Source: Rhizobium oryzihabitans
Lineage (GTDB): Bacteria > Pseudomonadota > Alphaproteobacteria > Rhizobiales > Rhizobiaceae
DNA: 64,000 nucleotides
Direction of reading: 5' to 3'
NCBI RefSeq assembly: GCF_010669145.1
Contig: NZ_CP048632.1
Coordinates: 2,304,001 to 2,368,000, forward strand
Shown one piece after another: positions 29,371 through 39,103 of this stretch (within the stretch, counting starts at the first letter, position 1; every line of letters starts with the position of its first letter). The notes under the pieces were generated by a model. That model was given only the letters and a program-made list of their open reading frames with translations. It ran no database searches and had not been told where the DNA came from. The translations under genes and the position numbers were made by a program.

Positions 29371-30072
29371 TCAGTAGTGATCGTCCTCGTCTTCGTCCTT
29401 CGGTGTCGACTTCAGCGAGCTGAGCTTCTTGAAGACGGCGTCGGCATCGATCTGTTCGTCTTCCTCGCGCTGGAAGTTATAGTCCAGACCTTCCGTCACC
29501 GTTGCCGGCTGCAGCGTGTTGCCGAGCTCTTCGGCGGTCGGCAGCGGACGGCCGCGTGAGGCGCGTTCGACTTCAAGGTCGAGATCGATCTGGCTGCAGA
29601 GGCCAAGCGTCACCGGGTCCATCGGCGTCAGGTTGGCCGAATTCCAGTGGGTGCGGTCGCGAATCTGCTCGATGGTGGATTTGGTCGTGCCGACGAGACG
29701 CGAAATCTGCGCGTCCTTCAGTTCCGGATGGTTACGAACCAGCCAGAGAATGGCGTTCGGACGATCCTGGCGCTTGGAAACTGGCGTATAACGCGGGCCG
29801 CGGCGCTTGGATTCCGGCACACGGACCTTCGGCTCGGAAAGCTTGAGCTTGTGGTTGGGGTTGCCTTCAGCGCGGGCGATCTCGTCGCGGGAAAGCTGTC
29901 CGGTCGCGATCGGGTCGAGGCCCTTGATGCCCTGCGCGGCTTCACCGTCGGCAATCGCCTTGACTTCGAGCGGATGCAGTTTGCAGAACGTGGCGATCTG
30001 ATCGAACGACAGCGCGGTGTTGTCAACCAGCCATACAGCCGTAGCTTTTGGCATGAGCAATTGTTGAGCCAT
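29371..30072 (-). CDS. trcR: cell-cycle transcriptional regulator TrcR (DUF1013)
   Basis: 233 residues from the ATG at 30072 with a GAAGGA site; upstream codons in frame are not family-like. It begins MAQQLLMPKATAVWLVDNT. A central helix-turn-helix-like part (HPELKDAQISRLVGTTKSTIEQIRD) follows, and the tail is acidic. The family is DUF1013, renamed TrcR for its link to RNA polymerase and cell-cycle expression in Caulobacter and Brucella. It is confined to alphaproteobacteria, supporting the taxonomic call. The gene is divergent from acsA across a 235-base promoter region. Confidence 0.88.
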   Translation of the reverse strand: MAQQLLMPKATAVWLVDNTALSFDQIATFCKLHPLEVKAIADGEAAQGIKGLDPIATGQLSRDEIARAEGNPNHKLKLSEPKVRVPESKRRGPRYTPVSKRQDRPNAILWLVRNHPELKDAQISRLVGTTKSTIEQIRDRTHWNSANLTPMDPVTLGLCSQIDLDLEVERASRGRPLPTAEELGNTLQPATVTEGLDYNFQREEDEQIDADAVFKKLSSLKSTPKDEDEDDHY

Positions 30073-30307
30073 AGATACAGTCCTTCTGTCCGTCCGCGCC
30101 GGTGTCGCGGGCGTGGTATCAACCACTGATTTCCGGGATATTGGCGCTCTATAACCGGATTGCATCATAATTGCAATTCTTTGCAAAACAAATGCCTTTG
30201 TCTAATTGCCGTCAGTCATCGACCTGCTATGAATTCACCACATGCCTGAGGATGGGAGTCTCTCGGCGCGCGCTAAAACAAGACATACTTGGTTTCAGGA
30301 GGAGTTC

Positions 30308-32263
30308 ATGTCTGCCAAAATCTATCCGGTGCTCAAATCGGCGAAGGCCCGCACGCTCATCGACAATGAGCGTTACCAGAAATGGTATCAGGAGAGCGTC
30401 GAGGATCCCGAAAAGTTCTGGGACAAGCACGGCCGGCGGATCGACTGGTTCAAGCCCTATACCAAGGTCAAGAACACGTCCTTCAAGGGACGGGTGCCGA
30501 TCAAGTGGTTCGAGGACGGCCTGACCAACGTCTCCTACAACTGTATCGACCGGCATCTGAAGACGCATGGCGAGCGCACGGCGATCATCTGGGAAGGCGA
30601 CAATCCCTATATCGACAAGAAGATCACCTACAACCAGCTTTACGATTATGTCTGCCGACTGGCGAACGTGCTGAAGAAGCATGGTGTGAAGAAGGGTGAC
30701 CGCGTCACCATCTACATGCCGATGATTCCCGAGGCGGCCTATGCCATGCTCGCCTGCGCGCGCATCGGCGCCGTCCATTCCGTCGTGTTCGGCGGGTTCT
30801 CGCCAGAGGCGCTGGCGGGCCGTATCGTCGACTGCGAATCGACCTTCGTCATCACCTGCGATGAGGGCGTGCGCGGCGGCAAGCCGATCCCGCTCAAGGA
30901 AAACACCGACAAGGCGATCGATATTGCCGCCAAGCAATATGTCATCGTCAACAAGGTTCTGGTCGTGCGCCGCACCGGCGGCAAGACCGGCTGGGCGCCG
31001 GGCCGTGACATCTGGTACCATCAGGAAATCGCCACCGTGAAACCGGATTGCCCGCCGGTGAAGATGCGGGCGGAAGATCCGCTGTTCATCCTTTATACGT
31101 CGGGCTCCACCGGCAAGCCGAAGGGCGTGCTGCACACCACGGGTGGTTACCTCGTCTATACGTCGATGACGCATGAATATGTGTTCGATTACAAGGATGG
31201 TGAGGTCTATTGGTGTACCGCCGATGTCGGCTGGGTTACCGGCCATTCCTACATCGTCTATGGGCCGCTTGCGAACTGCGCGACGACGCTGATGTTCGAG
31301 GGCGTACCCAACTTCCCGGATCAGGGCCGCTTCTGGGAAGTCATCGACAAGCACAAGGTCAATATCTTCTACACCGCACCGACGGCGCTCCGATCGCTGA
31401 TGGGGGCTGGCGACCAGTTCGTTACGCGTTCGTCGCGCTCCAGCCTCCGGCTTCTCGGCACGGTGGGCGAGCCAATCAATCCGGAAGCCTGGGAGTGGTA
31501 TTACCATGTGGTCGGCGAGGACAAGAGCCCCATCGTCGACACATGGTGGCAGACCGAAACCGGCGGCATTCTCATCTCGCCGCTACCGGGCGCGACCGAT
31601 CTGAAACCCGGCTCGGCGACAAGGCCGTTCTTCGGCGTGCAGCCGCAGCTTGTCGATGCCGAAGGCAAGGTGCTGGAGGGCCCGGCGGACGGCAACCTCT
31701 GCATCATCGACAGCTGGCCGGGCCAGTCGCGGTCCGTTTATGGCGATCACCAGCGCTTTATCGATACCTATTTCTCGACCTACAGGGGCAAGTACTTCAC
31801 TGGTGACGGCTGCCGGCGTGATGAGGACGGCTATTACTGGATCACAGGCCGCGTCGATGACGTCCTGAACGTTTCCGGCCACCGTCTCGGCACGGCGGAG
31901 GTGGAGTCCGCACTGGTGTCGCATCACCAGGTTTCGGAAGCGGCTGTGGTCGGTTATCCGCATCCCATCAAGGGGCAGGGCATCTATTGTTATGTCACGC
32001 TGATGGCGGGCCAGAACGGTGATTATGCGCTGCGCGAAGAGCTGGTAAAGCACGTGCGCAACGAGATCGGTCCGGTCGCAACACCCGACAAGATCCAGTT
32101 CGCGCCGGGCCTGCCGAAGACCCGTTCCGGCAAGATCATGCGGCGTATCCTGCGCAAGATCGCCGAGGATGATTTCGGCGCGCTGGGGGATACGTCGACG
32201 CTTGCCGATCCGGCGGTGGTGGAAGATCTCATCGCCAACCGGCAGAACCGCACGGCGTCCTGA
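30308..32263 (+). CDS. acsA: acetyl-CoA synthetase
   Basis: 651 residues from the ATG at 30308, preceded by AGGAGG. An AMP-forming acyl-adenylating enzyme with the P-loop-like [19 protein letters not shown] near ~262, [18 protein letters not shown] and the C-terminal [11 protein letters not shown]. Lys609 in the latter is the position acetylated by Pat-type enzymes in other bacteria. It converts acetate, ATP and CoA to acetyl-CoA and fits beside PHB and pyruvate metabolism in this window. Two terminators follow. Confidence 0.97.
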   Translation: MSAKIYPVLKSAKARTLIDNERYQKWYQESVEDPEKFWDKHGRRIDWFKPYTKVKNTSFKGRVPIKWFEDGLTNVSYNCIDRHLKTHGERTAIIWEGDNPYIDKKITYNQLYDYVCRLANVLKKHGVKKGDRVTIYMPMIPEAAYAMLACARIGAVHSVVFGGFSPEALAGRIVDCESTFVITCDEGVRGGKPIPLKENTDKAIDIAAKQYVIVNKVLVVRRTGGKTGWAPGRDIWYHQEIATVKPDCPPVKMRAEDPLFILYTSGSTGKPKGVLHTTGGYLVYTSMTHEYVFDYKDGEVYWCTADVGWVTGHSYIVYGPLANCATTLMFEGVPNFPDQGRFWEVIDKHKVNIFYTAPTALRSLMGAGDQFVTRSSRSSLRLLGTVGEPINPEAWEWYYHVVGEDKSPIVDTWWQTETGGILISPLPGATDLKPGSATRPFFGVQPQLVDAEGKVLEGPADGNLCIIDSWPGQSRSVYGDHQRFIDTYFSTYRGKYFTGDGCRRDEDGYYWITGRVDDVLNVSGHRLGTAEVESALVSHHQVSEAAVVGYPHPIKGQGIYCYVTLMAGQNGDYALREELVKHVRNEIGPVATPDKIQFAPGLPKTRSGKIMRRILRKIAEDDFGALGDTSTLADPAVVEDLIANRQNRTAS

Positions 32264-32270
32264 TTTTCAT

Positions 32271-32297
32271 AAAAAGGCTGCTTCGGCAGCCTTTTTT
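32271..32297 (+). terminator. intrinsic terminator of acsA
   Basis: AAAAAGGCTGC-TTCG-GCAGCC followed by TTTTTT, 8 bases after the acsA stop; a UUCG-type tetraloop. Confidence 0.93.
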
Positions 32298-32319
32298 CTG
32301 GTCTGAGTTTTCCGCAAAT

Positions 32320-32354
32320 AAAAACACCCGGAGGCGGAACCTCCGGGTGTTTTT
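32320..32354. terminator. bidirectional terminator of the TRAP operon (and second for acsA)
   Basis: AAAAACACCCGGAGGC and the reverse ACCTCCGGGTGTTTTT form a 15-bp class stem with A and T flanks. It lies 18 bases past the dctP-type stop at 32373 on the minus strand. Confidence 0.92.
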
Positions 32355-32372
32355 CATTCCAGTCAGATGGGC

Positions 32373-33380
32373 TTACTGGCCGCGGATCTTCTTGAGGTCG
32401 GCCAGAACGGCGTCAACGACATCAGCGCCGATTTCAGCCTTGTGCTTTTCGTAGACGACCATCGACTTCTCGCGGATACGGGCCTGCTCTTCCGGAGACA
32501 GCGAGTTCACCTCAAGACCGGCAGCCTTGATCTTTTCCAGCGACTTCTGGTTCAGATCGCGGATGACCTTGCGCTCTTCGTCGCGGCCGACGACTGCGCA
32601 TTCACGCAGGGCGGTCTGTTCTTCGGGCGTGTAGCTGTCGAAGATCGGCTTGGAGAAGAGGAAAAGGAACGGCGTGTAGGCGTGGTTCGTCTCGGTGATG
32701 TACTTCTGCACCTCGTAGAACTTGGAGGTGTCGATCGTCACATAGGGGTTTTCCTGCGCGTCGATCGCGTTGGTTTCAAGCGCCGAGAAAACTTCGCCGA
32801 AAGCCATTGGCGTCGCATTGGCGCCGAGGTTCTGGAAGGTGTCGAGGAAGATGTTGTTCTGCATCACGCGAACCTTGAGGCCGGAGAAGTCTTCCCACTT
32901 CGTAACGGCATGCTTGGAGTTCGAGAGGTTGCGGAAACCGTTTTCCCAGTAAGCAAGGTTTACGAGGCCCTGCTCTTCCAGCTTCTTGTTCATCATGTCG
33001 CCGAAGGCGCCGTCCATAACGGCATCGGCTTCCTTGTCATTGGCGAAGAGGAACGGCAGGTCGAACACGCCAAGCGACGGGATGAGGCCGACGAGGGGCG
33101 AAGAGGACGTCACGACGGCTTCCTGAACGCCGGAACGCAGGGCCTGCGTTGCCTGAAGGTCACCGCCGAGAGCGCCACCCCAGAATGCCGTCAGCTTCAG
33201 CTTGCCGCCCGACTTGTCGTCGAGGCAGGCCTGCATGGCCTTGATGCCGTTGCCGACCGGGTGGTCCTGGTTGATGCCGTTCGAAACGCGGATGTTGCGG
33301 CTGTTGAATTCGGCCATTGCCGGCGCTGCGGCGCCAACGGCGAAAGCGATGGCCGTGGTGGTCAGAAGAAGCTTTCTCAT
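32373..33380 (-). CDS. TRAP transporter solute-binding protein (DctP family)
   Basis: 335 residues with a Sec signal peptide (hydrophobic core ...AIAFAVGAAAPAMA, cleavage near residue 23). The DctP fold signature follows: VMQNNIFLDTFQNLGANATP and FGEVFSALETNAIDAQENP, where the Arg before VMQ usually contacts the ligand carboxylate. It binds an organic acid in the periplasm for the DctQM pair encoded upstream in the same operon. TRAP binding proteins of this type often take aldonates or other sugar acids, which fits the enzymes nearby. The exact ligand is not deducible. GGGAGGA precedes the ATG. Confidence 0.92.
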   Translation of the reverse strand: MRKLLLTTTAIAFAVGAAAPAMAEFNSRNIRVSNGINQDHPVGNGIKAMQACLDDKSGGKLKLTAFWGGALGGDLQATQALRSGVQEAVVTSSSPLVGLIPSLGVFDLPFLFANDKEADAVMDGAFGDMMNKKLEEQGLVNLAYWENGFRNLSNSKHAVTKWEDFSGLKVRVMQNNIFLDTFQNLGANATPMAFGEVFSALETNAIDAQENPYVTIDTSKFYEVQKYITETNHAYTPFLFLFSKPIFDSYTPEEQTALRECAVVGRDEERKVIRDLNQKSLEKIKAAGLEVNSLSPEEQARIREKSMVVYEKHKAEIGADVVDAVLADLKKIRGQ

Positions 33381-33420
33381 AATATCCTCCCTTGGATTGT
33401 GTTCGAGAAGCGGTTGCGGA

Positions 33421-34698
33421 TTAGCGGAGATATTGCAGCGGTACGAGAACGATGTCCGGGAAAATCACGAGCAGCGCCAGGACGATGGTTTCGGCAACGA
33501 GGAACGGCCAGACGCCGACCGTAACCTTGCCGAGCGGGATGCGGCCGACGCCGCTGACAACGTTCAGAACGACGCCAACCGGAGGGGTAATCAGGCCGAT
33601 GGCGTTGTTGATGATGAAGAGGACACCGAAATAGACCGGGTCGATGCCCGCCTGTTTGACGATCGGCATCAGAACAGGCGTCAGGATCAGGATGGTCGGC
33701 GTCAGGTCGAGTGCGGTTCCGACAATGAAGACCAGTACCATCATGGCGGCCATGAGAAGCATCGGGCGGTCGATCAGCGGCTCGATATAACCCGCGACTT
33801 CGTTCGGAATGTTCGCTGCCGTGATGAGCCATGCGGAGACGAGCGCCGCGCAAACCAGGAACATGATGATGGACGTGCTCTTGGCGGCGCGTAGAAGCAC
33901 GTGGAACAGATCTGCCGGTTTCAGTTCGCGGTAGATCACCATGCCGACGAAAAGCGCGTAGGCAGCCGCGACGACGGCAGCTTCCGTCGGCGTCATGATG
34001 CCCGCCTTGATGCCGCCGAGAATGATGACAGGCATGCCGAGCGCCCAGCCGGCACGAGCAGTCACGAGCAGACGTTCCTTGCCCGAAGTCTTGGGCAGGG
34101 GCTTTACGTTGTCCTTACGCACCACGATCAGCCAGGCGATGATGAGCGATGTGCCCATCAGAATACCAGGAACGATGCCGGCGAGGAAAAGCTGGGTGAT
34201 TGACACGTTGGCGGCAACACCGAAGACGATGAAGGCCATGGACGGCGGAATGACCGGAGCGATGATGCCGCCTGCGGCGATGAGGCCACCGGAGCGCGGA
34301 ATGTTGTAACCGGCCTTCGCCATCATCGGGATCAGGATTGCGGCAAGGGCTGCGGTATCGGCTGCCGCAGAACCGGAGATGCTGGCCATGATGATGGCCG
34401 CGACGATCGCCACGATGCCGAGGCCGCCACGGATATGGCCGACGAGCGCGATCGCAAAGTCGATGATGCGGCGGGAAAGACCGCCGGAATTCATCAGTTC
34501 GCCAGCCAGAATGAAGAAGGGAATGGCAAGCAGCGTGAAGGTGTCGGCACCCGAGATCATGTTCTGGGCGATGATCGCGGTGTTGAACATGCCCATGTAC
34601 CACATGAGCACGACGCCACAGAACATCAGCGAGAAAGCGACGGGAACGCCAATCGCCATGGCTCCCAGAAGAGAGCCGACAAAAACGAAAAGTGTCAT
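33421..34698 (-). CDS. TRAP transporter large permease (DctM family)
   Basis: 425 residues and about 12 membrane segments. It carries DctM signatures such as PFFILAGELMNSGGLSRRIIDFA, GSAAADTAALAAILIPMM and TPPVGVVLNVVSG. It uses a sodium or proton gradient to move the substrate delivered by the binding protein. It starts 4 bases after the DctQ stop, so the two are co-translated. Confidence 0.95.
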   Translation of the reverse strand: MTLFVFVGSLLGAMAIGVPVAFSLMFCGVVLMWYMGMFNTAIIAQNMISGADTFTLLAIPFFILAGELMNSGGLSRRIIDFAIALVGHIRGGLGIVAIVAAIIMASISGSAAADTAALAAILIPMMAKAGYNIPRSGGLIAAGGIIAPVIPPSMAFIVFGVAANVSITQLFLAGIVPGILMGTSLIIAWLIVVRKDNVKPLPKTSGKERLLVTARAGWALGMPVIILGGIKAGIMTPTEAAVVAAAYALFVGMVIYRELKPADLFHVLLRAAKSTSIIMFLVCAALVSAWLITAANIPNEVAGYIEPLIDRPMLLMAAMMVLVFIVGTALDLTPTILILTPVLMPIVKQAGIDPVYFGVLFIINNAIGLITPPVGVVLNVVSGVGRIPLGKVTVGVWPFLVAETIVLALLVIFPDIVLVPLQYLR

Positions 34699-34702
34699 GG
34701 TA

Positions 34703-35233
34703 TCAGCGCTCCGAAAGCTGTTCGATCGTGAGGTTCTCGCCCGCGAACTGGGCGATCTCGTCCTCTGTCACGCGACCGGTCACATAGCGGTACAGGCGTT
34801 CCAGTGCGATGATGAACATCAGGCCGCCGGTGAACATGCCAATGCCATAGACCCAGATCATCGAAAGCTTGGTGACGGGCGCATGCATGCTGGCATTGAT
34901 GGCGGACTGCTTCCACGTTCCCCAGAAGAAGATGGCGGAACAGGCCAGAATGATGATGTTCGACGCAATCATGCAGACGATACGGGCGCGGCGCGACAGG
35001 AACATCACGAGCGTTTCAATGCCCATGTGGCTGTTTTCGCGGAAGGTCAGCACGGCGCCGATGAAGGTCAGCCATACGAAGAAATATCGCGACAGTTCTT
35101 CCGAGATGTTGATGCCGGAGTTCATCGTATAACGCATGACGACGTTGACGAAGACCATGATCGACATGCCGGCGAGCAGCAGGACGAGAATGATTTCGAG
35201 AATCCGGTAAAAGAGATTGATGGTCTTTTGCAT
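34703..35233 (-). CDS. TRAP transporter small permease (DctQ family)
   Basis: 176 residues and four membrane helices (LEIILVLLLAGMSIMVFVNVVMRY opens; WLTFIGAVLTFRENSHMGIE is the DctQ signature). It is the partner of the DctM protein. A GGGAGGGG site lies before the ATG. It follows the FAH-family gene by 21 bases, making a four-gene operon of enzyme plus transporter. Confidence 0.93.
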   Translation of the reverse strand: MQKTINLFYRILEIILVLLLAGMSIMVFVNVVMRYTMNSGINISEELSRYFFVWLTFIGAVLTFRENSHMGIETLVMFLSRRARIVCMIASNIIILACSAIFFWGTWKQSAINASMHAPVTKLSMIWVYGIGMFTGGLMFIIALERLYRYVTGRVTEDEIAQFAGENLTIEQLSER

Positions 35234-35254
35234 TTTCCCCTCCCGAAGAAATAT

Positions 35255-36415
35255 CTAGAGTAGCCCTCGTTTCGCCAGATTGCGCATCAGGGCCGTCGTG
35301 CCGAATGTCCATTCCGGGCATTCGTCGGTCGTCGTGACCCAATTGATCAGCTTGCCAAGCTTGGGCGTGGAGATTTCGACACGGTCACCCTTGGAGTGAG
35401 TGAAACCGAGACCCGGTCCATGGCGATCCTTCACCGGCGCGAACATCGTGCCAAGGAAAAAGACAGCACCGTCAGGATATTGATGGTTGCGGTTCAAAAG
35501 TTGGGATGCAAGGTTTTCCGGCGTGCGGCTGATCGCCTGCATCGGGCTGACGCCCGTCATGGTGAAACCGTCTTCGCCTTCGACCAGAAGCGATATCTGC
35601 GACTTCTTCACGTCTTCGATGGTGAAGTTGCCATCGAACAGGCGGATGAAAGGACCGATGGCGCAGGAAGCGTTGTTGTCCTTCGCCTTGCTGAGAAGCA
35701 GGGCGGAACGGCCTTCGAAATCGCGAAGATTGACGTCGTTGCCAAGCGTCGCGCCGACGATGCGGCCGTCGGAAGCGATGGCCAGCACCACTTCCGGTTC
35801 CGGGTTGTTCCACTGCGATTTCGGGTGAACGCCGATCAGCGCGCCGCAGCCGACGGAGGCCATCGCCTGTGCCTTGGAGAATATTTCCGCATCCGGGCCA
35901 ATGCCCACTTCCAGATATTGCGACCAGAGGCCCATTTCCTGGAGCAGTTTCTTCACTTCGGCGGCCTTTTCGGAGCCGGCCTCAAGTCCCTTCAGATTGT
36001 CGCCGAGAACCGGTGCCAGTCTTCCGCGGATTTCCTGCGCGCGAAGCGGGTCACCCTTGGCCTGTTCTTCGATCACGCGTTCCAGCATGCTGTCGGCGAA
36101 GGTGACGCCTGCGGCCTTGACGGCCTGAATGTCATTGGGGGCAAGAAGTTCGCCGGCGGAGCCGTCCAGAAAGGCTTCAAGCGAGCCGAGGGCGACGAAA
36201 GTGCCGGTGTCGGCGAGCCGCTCCACCAGATCCGTCTTTTCCAGAAGTTCCGACATGGTGGGCGAGATAGAGGTGAGGTCGTAAAGGACGCCGTCCTTGA
36301 GCAGGACCGGGCAGGGACCGCCTTCGCTTTTCGACCAGACGCGGCCGACGAGCAGCGCGTTCTGGAAATCTTCAGGCAAAATTGCGGTAGCGTCGATGGA
36401 CCTTGTGCCGGTCAT
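35255..36415 (-). CDS. fumarylacetoacetate hydrolase-family enzyme, XylX-like (2-keto-3-deoxy-sugar-acid dehydratase type)
   Basis: 386 residues from the ATG at 36415, chosen for its GGGGAGGA site. The C-terminal FAH fold has metal and active-site stretches QYLEVGIGPDAEIFSKAQ, WNNPEPEVVLAI, NDVNLRDFEGRSALLLSKAKD and FFLGTMFAP. From memory these agree closely with Caulobacter XylX, which dehydrates 2-keto-3-deoxy-D-xylonate to 2-oxoglutarate semialdehyde. The ~385-residue length also fits that branch rather than short FAH hydrolases. It is first in the operon with the TRAP genes, 54 bases after a GntR-type operator. A hydrolase acting on a 2,4-diketo acid is the main alternative. Confidence 0.82.
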   Translation of the reverse strand: MTGTRSIDATAILPEDFQNALLVGRVWSKSEGGPCPVLLKDGVLYDLTSISPTMSELLEKTDLVERLADTGTFVALGSLEAFLDGSAGELLAPNDIQAVKAAGVTFADSMLERVIEEQAKGDPLRAQEIRGRLAPVLGDNLKGLEAGSEKAAEVKKLLQEMGLWSQYLEVGIGPDAEIFSKAQAMASVGCGALIGVHPKSQWNNPEPEVVLAIASDGRIVGATLGNDVNLRDFEGRSALLLSKAKDNNASCAIGPFIRLFDGNFTIEDVKKSQISLLVEGEDGFTMTGVSPMQAISRTPENLASQLLNRNHQYPDGAVFFLGTMFAPVKDRHGPGLGFTHSKGDRVEISTPKLGKLINWVTTTDECPEWTFGTTALMRNLAKRGLL

Positions 36416-36468
36416 GTAGTCCTCCCCTTCAGCCTCCGGACAATCCGCCTCCTGCGGTCTTATTGTCT

Positions 36469-36484
36469 GGATGTCTGACAACCT
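36469..36484. promoter_or_regulatory. probable GntR/FCD operator upstream of the FAH-TRAP operon
   Basis: GGATGTCTGACAACCT. Its reverse shares AGGTTGTCAGACA with AGGTTATCAGACA of the palindrome at 39005-39025 (12 of 13 bases). It lies 54 bases before the FAH gene start, a fitting position for repression. FCD regulators typically bind short TNGTNNNACNA-type palindromes. Confidence 0.72.
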
Positions 36485-36622
36485 AATCCCATTCTTCTTA
36501 GTATGACTTTTCTGACGAGTCTAGCGGTCTCGCGGACAAAATTATCGTCTTTCGCCTCTGGATTACCGGAAAGCCGTGAAACCTGTCCTATAGCTTTGCG
36601 GTTCGGTCCTTTATTCCACCCT

Positions 36623-37339
36623 CTAGAAAATATCCAGTTCGAGGTTAACCCGGCTTGCCGCGCCGATCAGGTGCTTGCGCATGGCGTTCTTTGCCGCAGT
36701 CGCATCGGCGCTTTCGACGGCCTCGTAGATGGCCACATGTTCAGCGATCGTCACCTCGAGAATTTCTCCGAAAACAGCGCGCGAGAAGGCGATGTTGATG
36801 GCGGAGCTGATGCGTTCCGCAATAAAGCCGAGGAACATCAGGAAATATTCGTTCTCAGTCGCTTCCGCCAAAATGCGGTGGAAGTCGAGATCGGCCGCAA
36901 CGCCTTCCGTCGACCAGTCGTCGGCGGTTTTCATCTTTTCGAGCGCTGCCGCCAGGCGCGCCAATTGCTGTGGGCTGCGGTGAAGTGCGGCCAAGCCCGC
37001 GGCCTCGATTTCCAGCGGCATGCGAAGCTGGAAAAGATCGCGGAAATTTTCCGGGTCGTTCAGGCGGGACCGCTCGATGCGGATGGACAGTCTCTGCCGG
37101 GGATCGGTGACGAATGCGCCCACGCCTTGGCGCGTTTCGACAAAGCCCTCGTTACGCAGTTGCGCGATCGCCTCGCGAATGACCGAGCGGCTGACGCCGA
37201 AGGTTTTCGCCAGAACATGTTCCGTCGGCAGCCTGTCGCCCGGCCCGAGTTTCGAATCATTGATCTCGCGGGCGATCTCCGCGGCGATCCGGCCGGGAAG
37301 ATGGTCGTTGCGATGTATCTGATTGAACTCCAGCGTCAT
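36623..37339 (-). CDS. GntR-family transcriptional regulator (FadR/FCD subfamily)
   Basis: 238 residues from the ATG at 37339. The N-terminal winged helix-turn-helix shows GDRLPTEHVLAKTFGVSRSVIREAIAQLRNEGFVETRQGVG, the standard GntR pattern. The C-terminal FCD helical domain shows LFQLRMPLEIEAAGLAA, DLDFHRILAEATENEYF and a metal-binding His in IAEHVAIYEAVESADA. FCD regulators of this branch respond to sugar acids or carboxylates. It lies 118 bases after the FAD-linked oxidase gene and is probably co-transcribed with it. Matching operators flank the locus, so it likely represses all three units. Confidence 0.93.
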   Translation of the reverse strand: MTLEFNQIHRNDHLPGRIAAEIAREINDSKLGPGDRLPTEHVLAKTFGVSRSVIREAIAQLRNEGFVETRQGVGAFVTDPRQRLSIRIERSRLNDPENFRDLFQLRMPLEIEAAGLAALHRSPQQLARLAAALEKMKTADDWSTEGVAADLDFHRILAEATENEYFLMFLGFIAERISSAINIAFSRAVFGEILEVTIAEHVAIYEAVESADATAAKNAMRKHLIGAASRVNLELDIF

Positions 37340-37457
37340 GGTTGCTCCCGTTCCACAGAAACGATTGGTTCGTTTTCTCCCGCGGCAGCGACTTCCTCCT
37401 TCGCCGCCAGCGGGGTTTTCAAAGGCGGCGTACCCGGCCGCCTCTGCCATTCTTCGA

Positions 37458-38903
37458 TTAGCTATCCGGTTGCAGGCTGATCTGGCAACCGGGATTCATC
37501 CGCAAGTCGGGGTCGAAGGCGTTTTTCAGCCCCGTGATCATCCGGCGCTGCACATCAGATAGCCGGCTTTCGAAATCGGAGCGCTTCAGACGGCCGATGC
37601 CGTGCTCGGCGCTGATGCTGCCGACGTAGCGGTCGAGGACCTCGTTAACGAGTGTCTTCGACTTGTAGATGAAGGCGTCGCGCTCCTCCGGCGTCGAACC
37701 GTTGGGCGGCAGGACGTTGAGGTGGACGTTACCGTCTCCGACATGGCCGTAGGAAACGGCAAGGCACTCCGGCAGCTTTTCCGCCAGTTCCGCTTCCGCC
37801 TCGGCCACGAAAGCCGCGAGTTTGGACAGCGGCACCGAAATGTCGGTGCGCATATGGCTACCGCGCAGCGCCTGGCCTTCGTTCATCCCCTCGCGGAAAA
37901 GCCACAGCGACTGCGCCTGCGCGCGCGAGGAGGCGATGACGCCGTCCAGCACCAGGCCGTCTTCCATGACGCCCTCGAGGAAGCGTCCCATCAGGTCCGC
38001 GGTATCGACCAGACCGGAGCCTGAAATTTCCATCAGAACATAGGCCGGATAATCGCCGGCGATCGGCATTTTGAGATCGGGTATGGCCTCGATCGCCAGC
38101 GTGAAGGCGACGGGCGGCATGAATTCGAAGGCGGACATCAGGTCACAGCATTCGCGGCGGGCGCGACGGTAAAGCTTGATGGCGTCATCCAGCGAGTTGA
38201 GGCCGAGCAGTGCGGTCTCGACATGTTCGGGATTGGGGTAAAGCTTGACGGCAACGGCAGTGATGATGCCGAGCGTTCCTTCGGCGCCGATGAAAAGCTG
38301 CTTGAGATCGATGCCGCGATTGTCCTTGCGCAGCGTCGACAGGCCATTCCAGATGGTGCCATCAGGCAATACCACTTCGAGACCCAGCACCAGTTCGCGG
38401 GTCATGCCGTAGCGCAGCACATTGATGCCGCCGGCATTGGTGGAGACGTTGCCGCCAATGCGGCAGCTGCCCTGTGCGCCAAGCGACAACGGGAAGAACA
38501 TTCCCTTGTCCTGAACAGCATCCTTGAATTCCGACAGAATGCAGCCGGCTTCGACGACGGCCGAAAAATCGTCGCTGTCTATGGTGCGGATGGCGTTCAT
38601 GCGCTCGAGGCTCAGCACGACCTGCCGCTTCGGCGCATCGGGAATGCCGCCCAGAACAAGACCGGTATTGCCGCCCTGGGGAATGATCGAGAGGCCGAGT
38701 TCGGCGCAGGCGCGAACCGTGTCGGAGACTTCCTTGGTTGACCGGGGGCGGATGACGGCCACGGCAGAACTGGTGACGTCGCCGTGCCAGTCGCGGCAAT
38801 AGCGCAGCATGTCTTCCTGCGATGTCAGCAGCACAGCCTCGCCGAGCCTGTTTTTCAACGAGAACCGCAATTCCTCGATATCGTGTTCGCTCACGATCGT
38901 CAT
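37458..38903 (-). CDS. FAD-linked 2-hydroxyacid dehydrogenase (GlcD / D-2-hydroxyglutarate dehydrogenase-like)
   Basis: About 481 residues from the ATG at 38903 (GGAGAGGGTGG before it). An FAD_binding_4 (PCMH) domain shows IIPQGGNTGLVLGG at ~70-83 and GGNVSTNAGGINVLRYG at ~140. The FAD-oxidase C-terminal domain shows SYGHVGDGNVHLNVLPP, with the metal and substrate His residues, and AEHGIGRLKR. The family oxidises D-lactate, glycolate, D-2-hydroxyglutarate or sugar-derived 2-hydroxyacids and passes electrons to quinone or ETF. No GlcE/GlcF partners lie nearby, so a single-subunit type is likely. The substrate is probably an intermediate or product of this locus. Confidence 0.85.
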   Translation of the reverse strand: MTIVSEHDIEELRFSLKNRLGEAVLLTSQEDMLRYCRDWHGDVTSSAVAVIRPRSTKEVSDTVRACAELGLSIIPQGGNTGLVLGGIPDAPKRQVVLSLERMNAIRTIDSDDFSAVVEAGCILSEFKDAVQDKGMFFPLSLGAQGSCRIGGNVSTNAGGINVLRYGMTRELVLGLEVVLPDGTIWNGLSTLRKDNRGIDLKQLFIGAEGTLGIITAVAVKLYPNPEHVETALLGLNSLDDAIKLYRRARRECCDLMSAFEFMPPVAFTLAIEAIPDLKMPIAGDYPAYVLMEISGSGLVDTADLMGRFLEGVMEDGLVLDGVIASSRAQAQSLWLFREGMNEGQALRGSHMRTDISVPLSKLAAFVAEAEAELAEKLPECLAVSYGHVGDGNVHLNVLPPNGSTPEERDAFIYKSKTLVNEVLDRYVGSISAEHGIGRLKRSDFESRLSDVQRRMITGLKNAFDPDLRMNPGCQISLQPDS

Positions 38904-39004
38904 TCCACCCTCTCCGTCCAATCCGCCCTAAAATACCCGGACAAGGGTCTTTCGCCCTTGCTTTTGCCGGTTTGTGAAAAAATACTATTTTCAATCCGAT
39001 CATA

Positions 39005-39025
39005 TAAGGTTATCAGACAACCTTA
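39005..39025. promoter_or_regulatory. 21-bp palindromic operator in the divergent promoter region
   Basis: TAAGGTTATC-A-GACAACCTTA is a palindrome with one mismatched pair. It sits between the start of the FAD-linked oxidase gene (38903, minus) and the DenD-like gene (39104, plus), so one bound regulator can control both directions. The related site at 36469-36484 supports a common GntR regulon. Confidence 0.8.
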
Positions 39026-39103
39026 CAAGCTAATTTATCGGTCGACTGGCCGATGATGTTTTTTCGGTCTCGGGAGAATGACCGGGACAAAGAGGAGGAA
39101 GAC

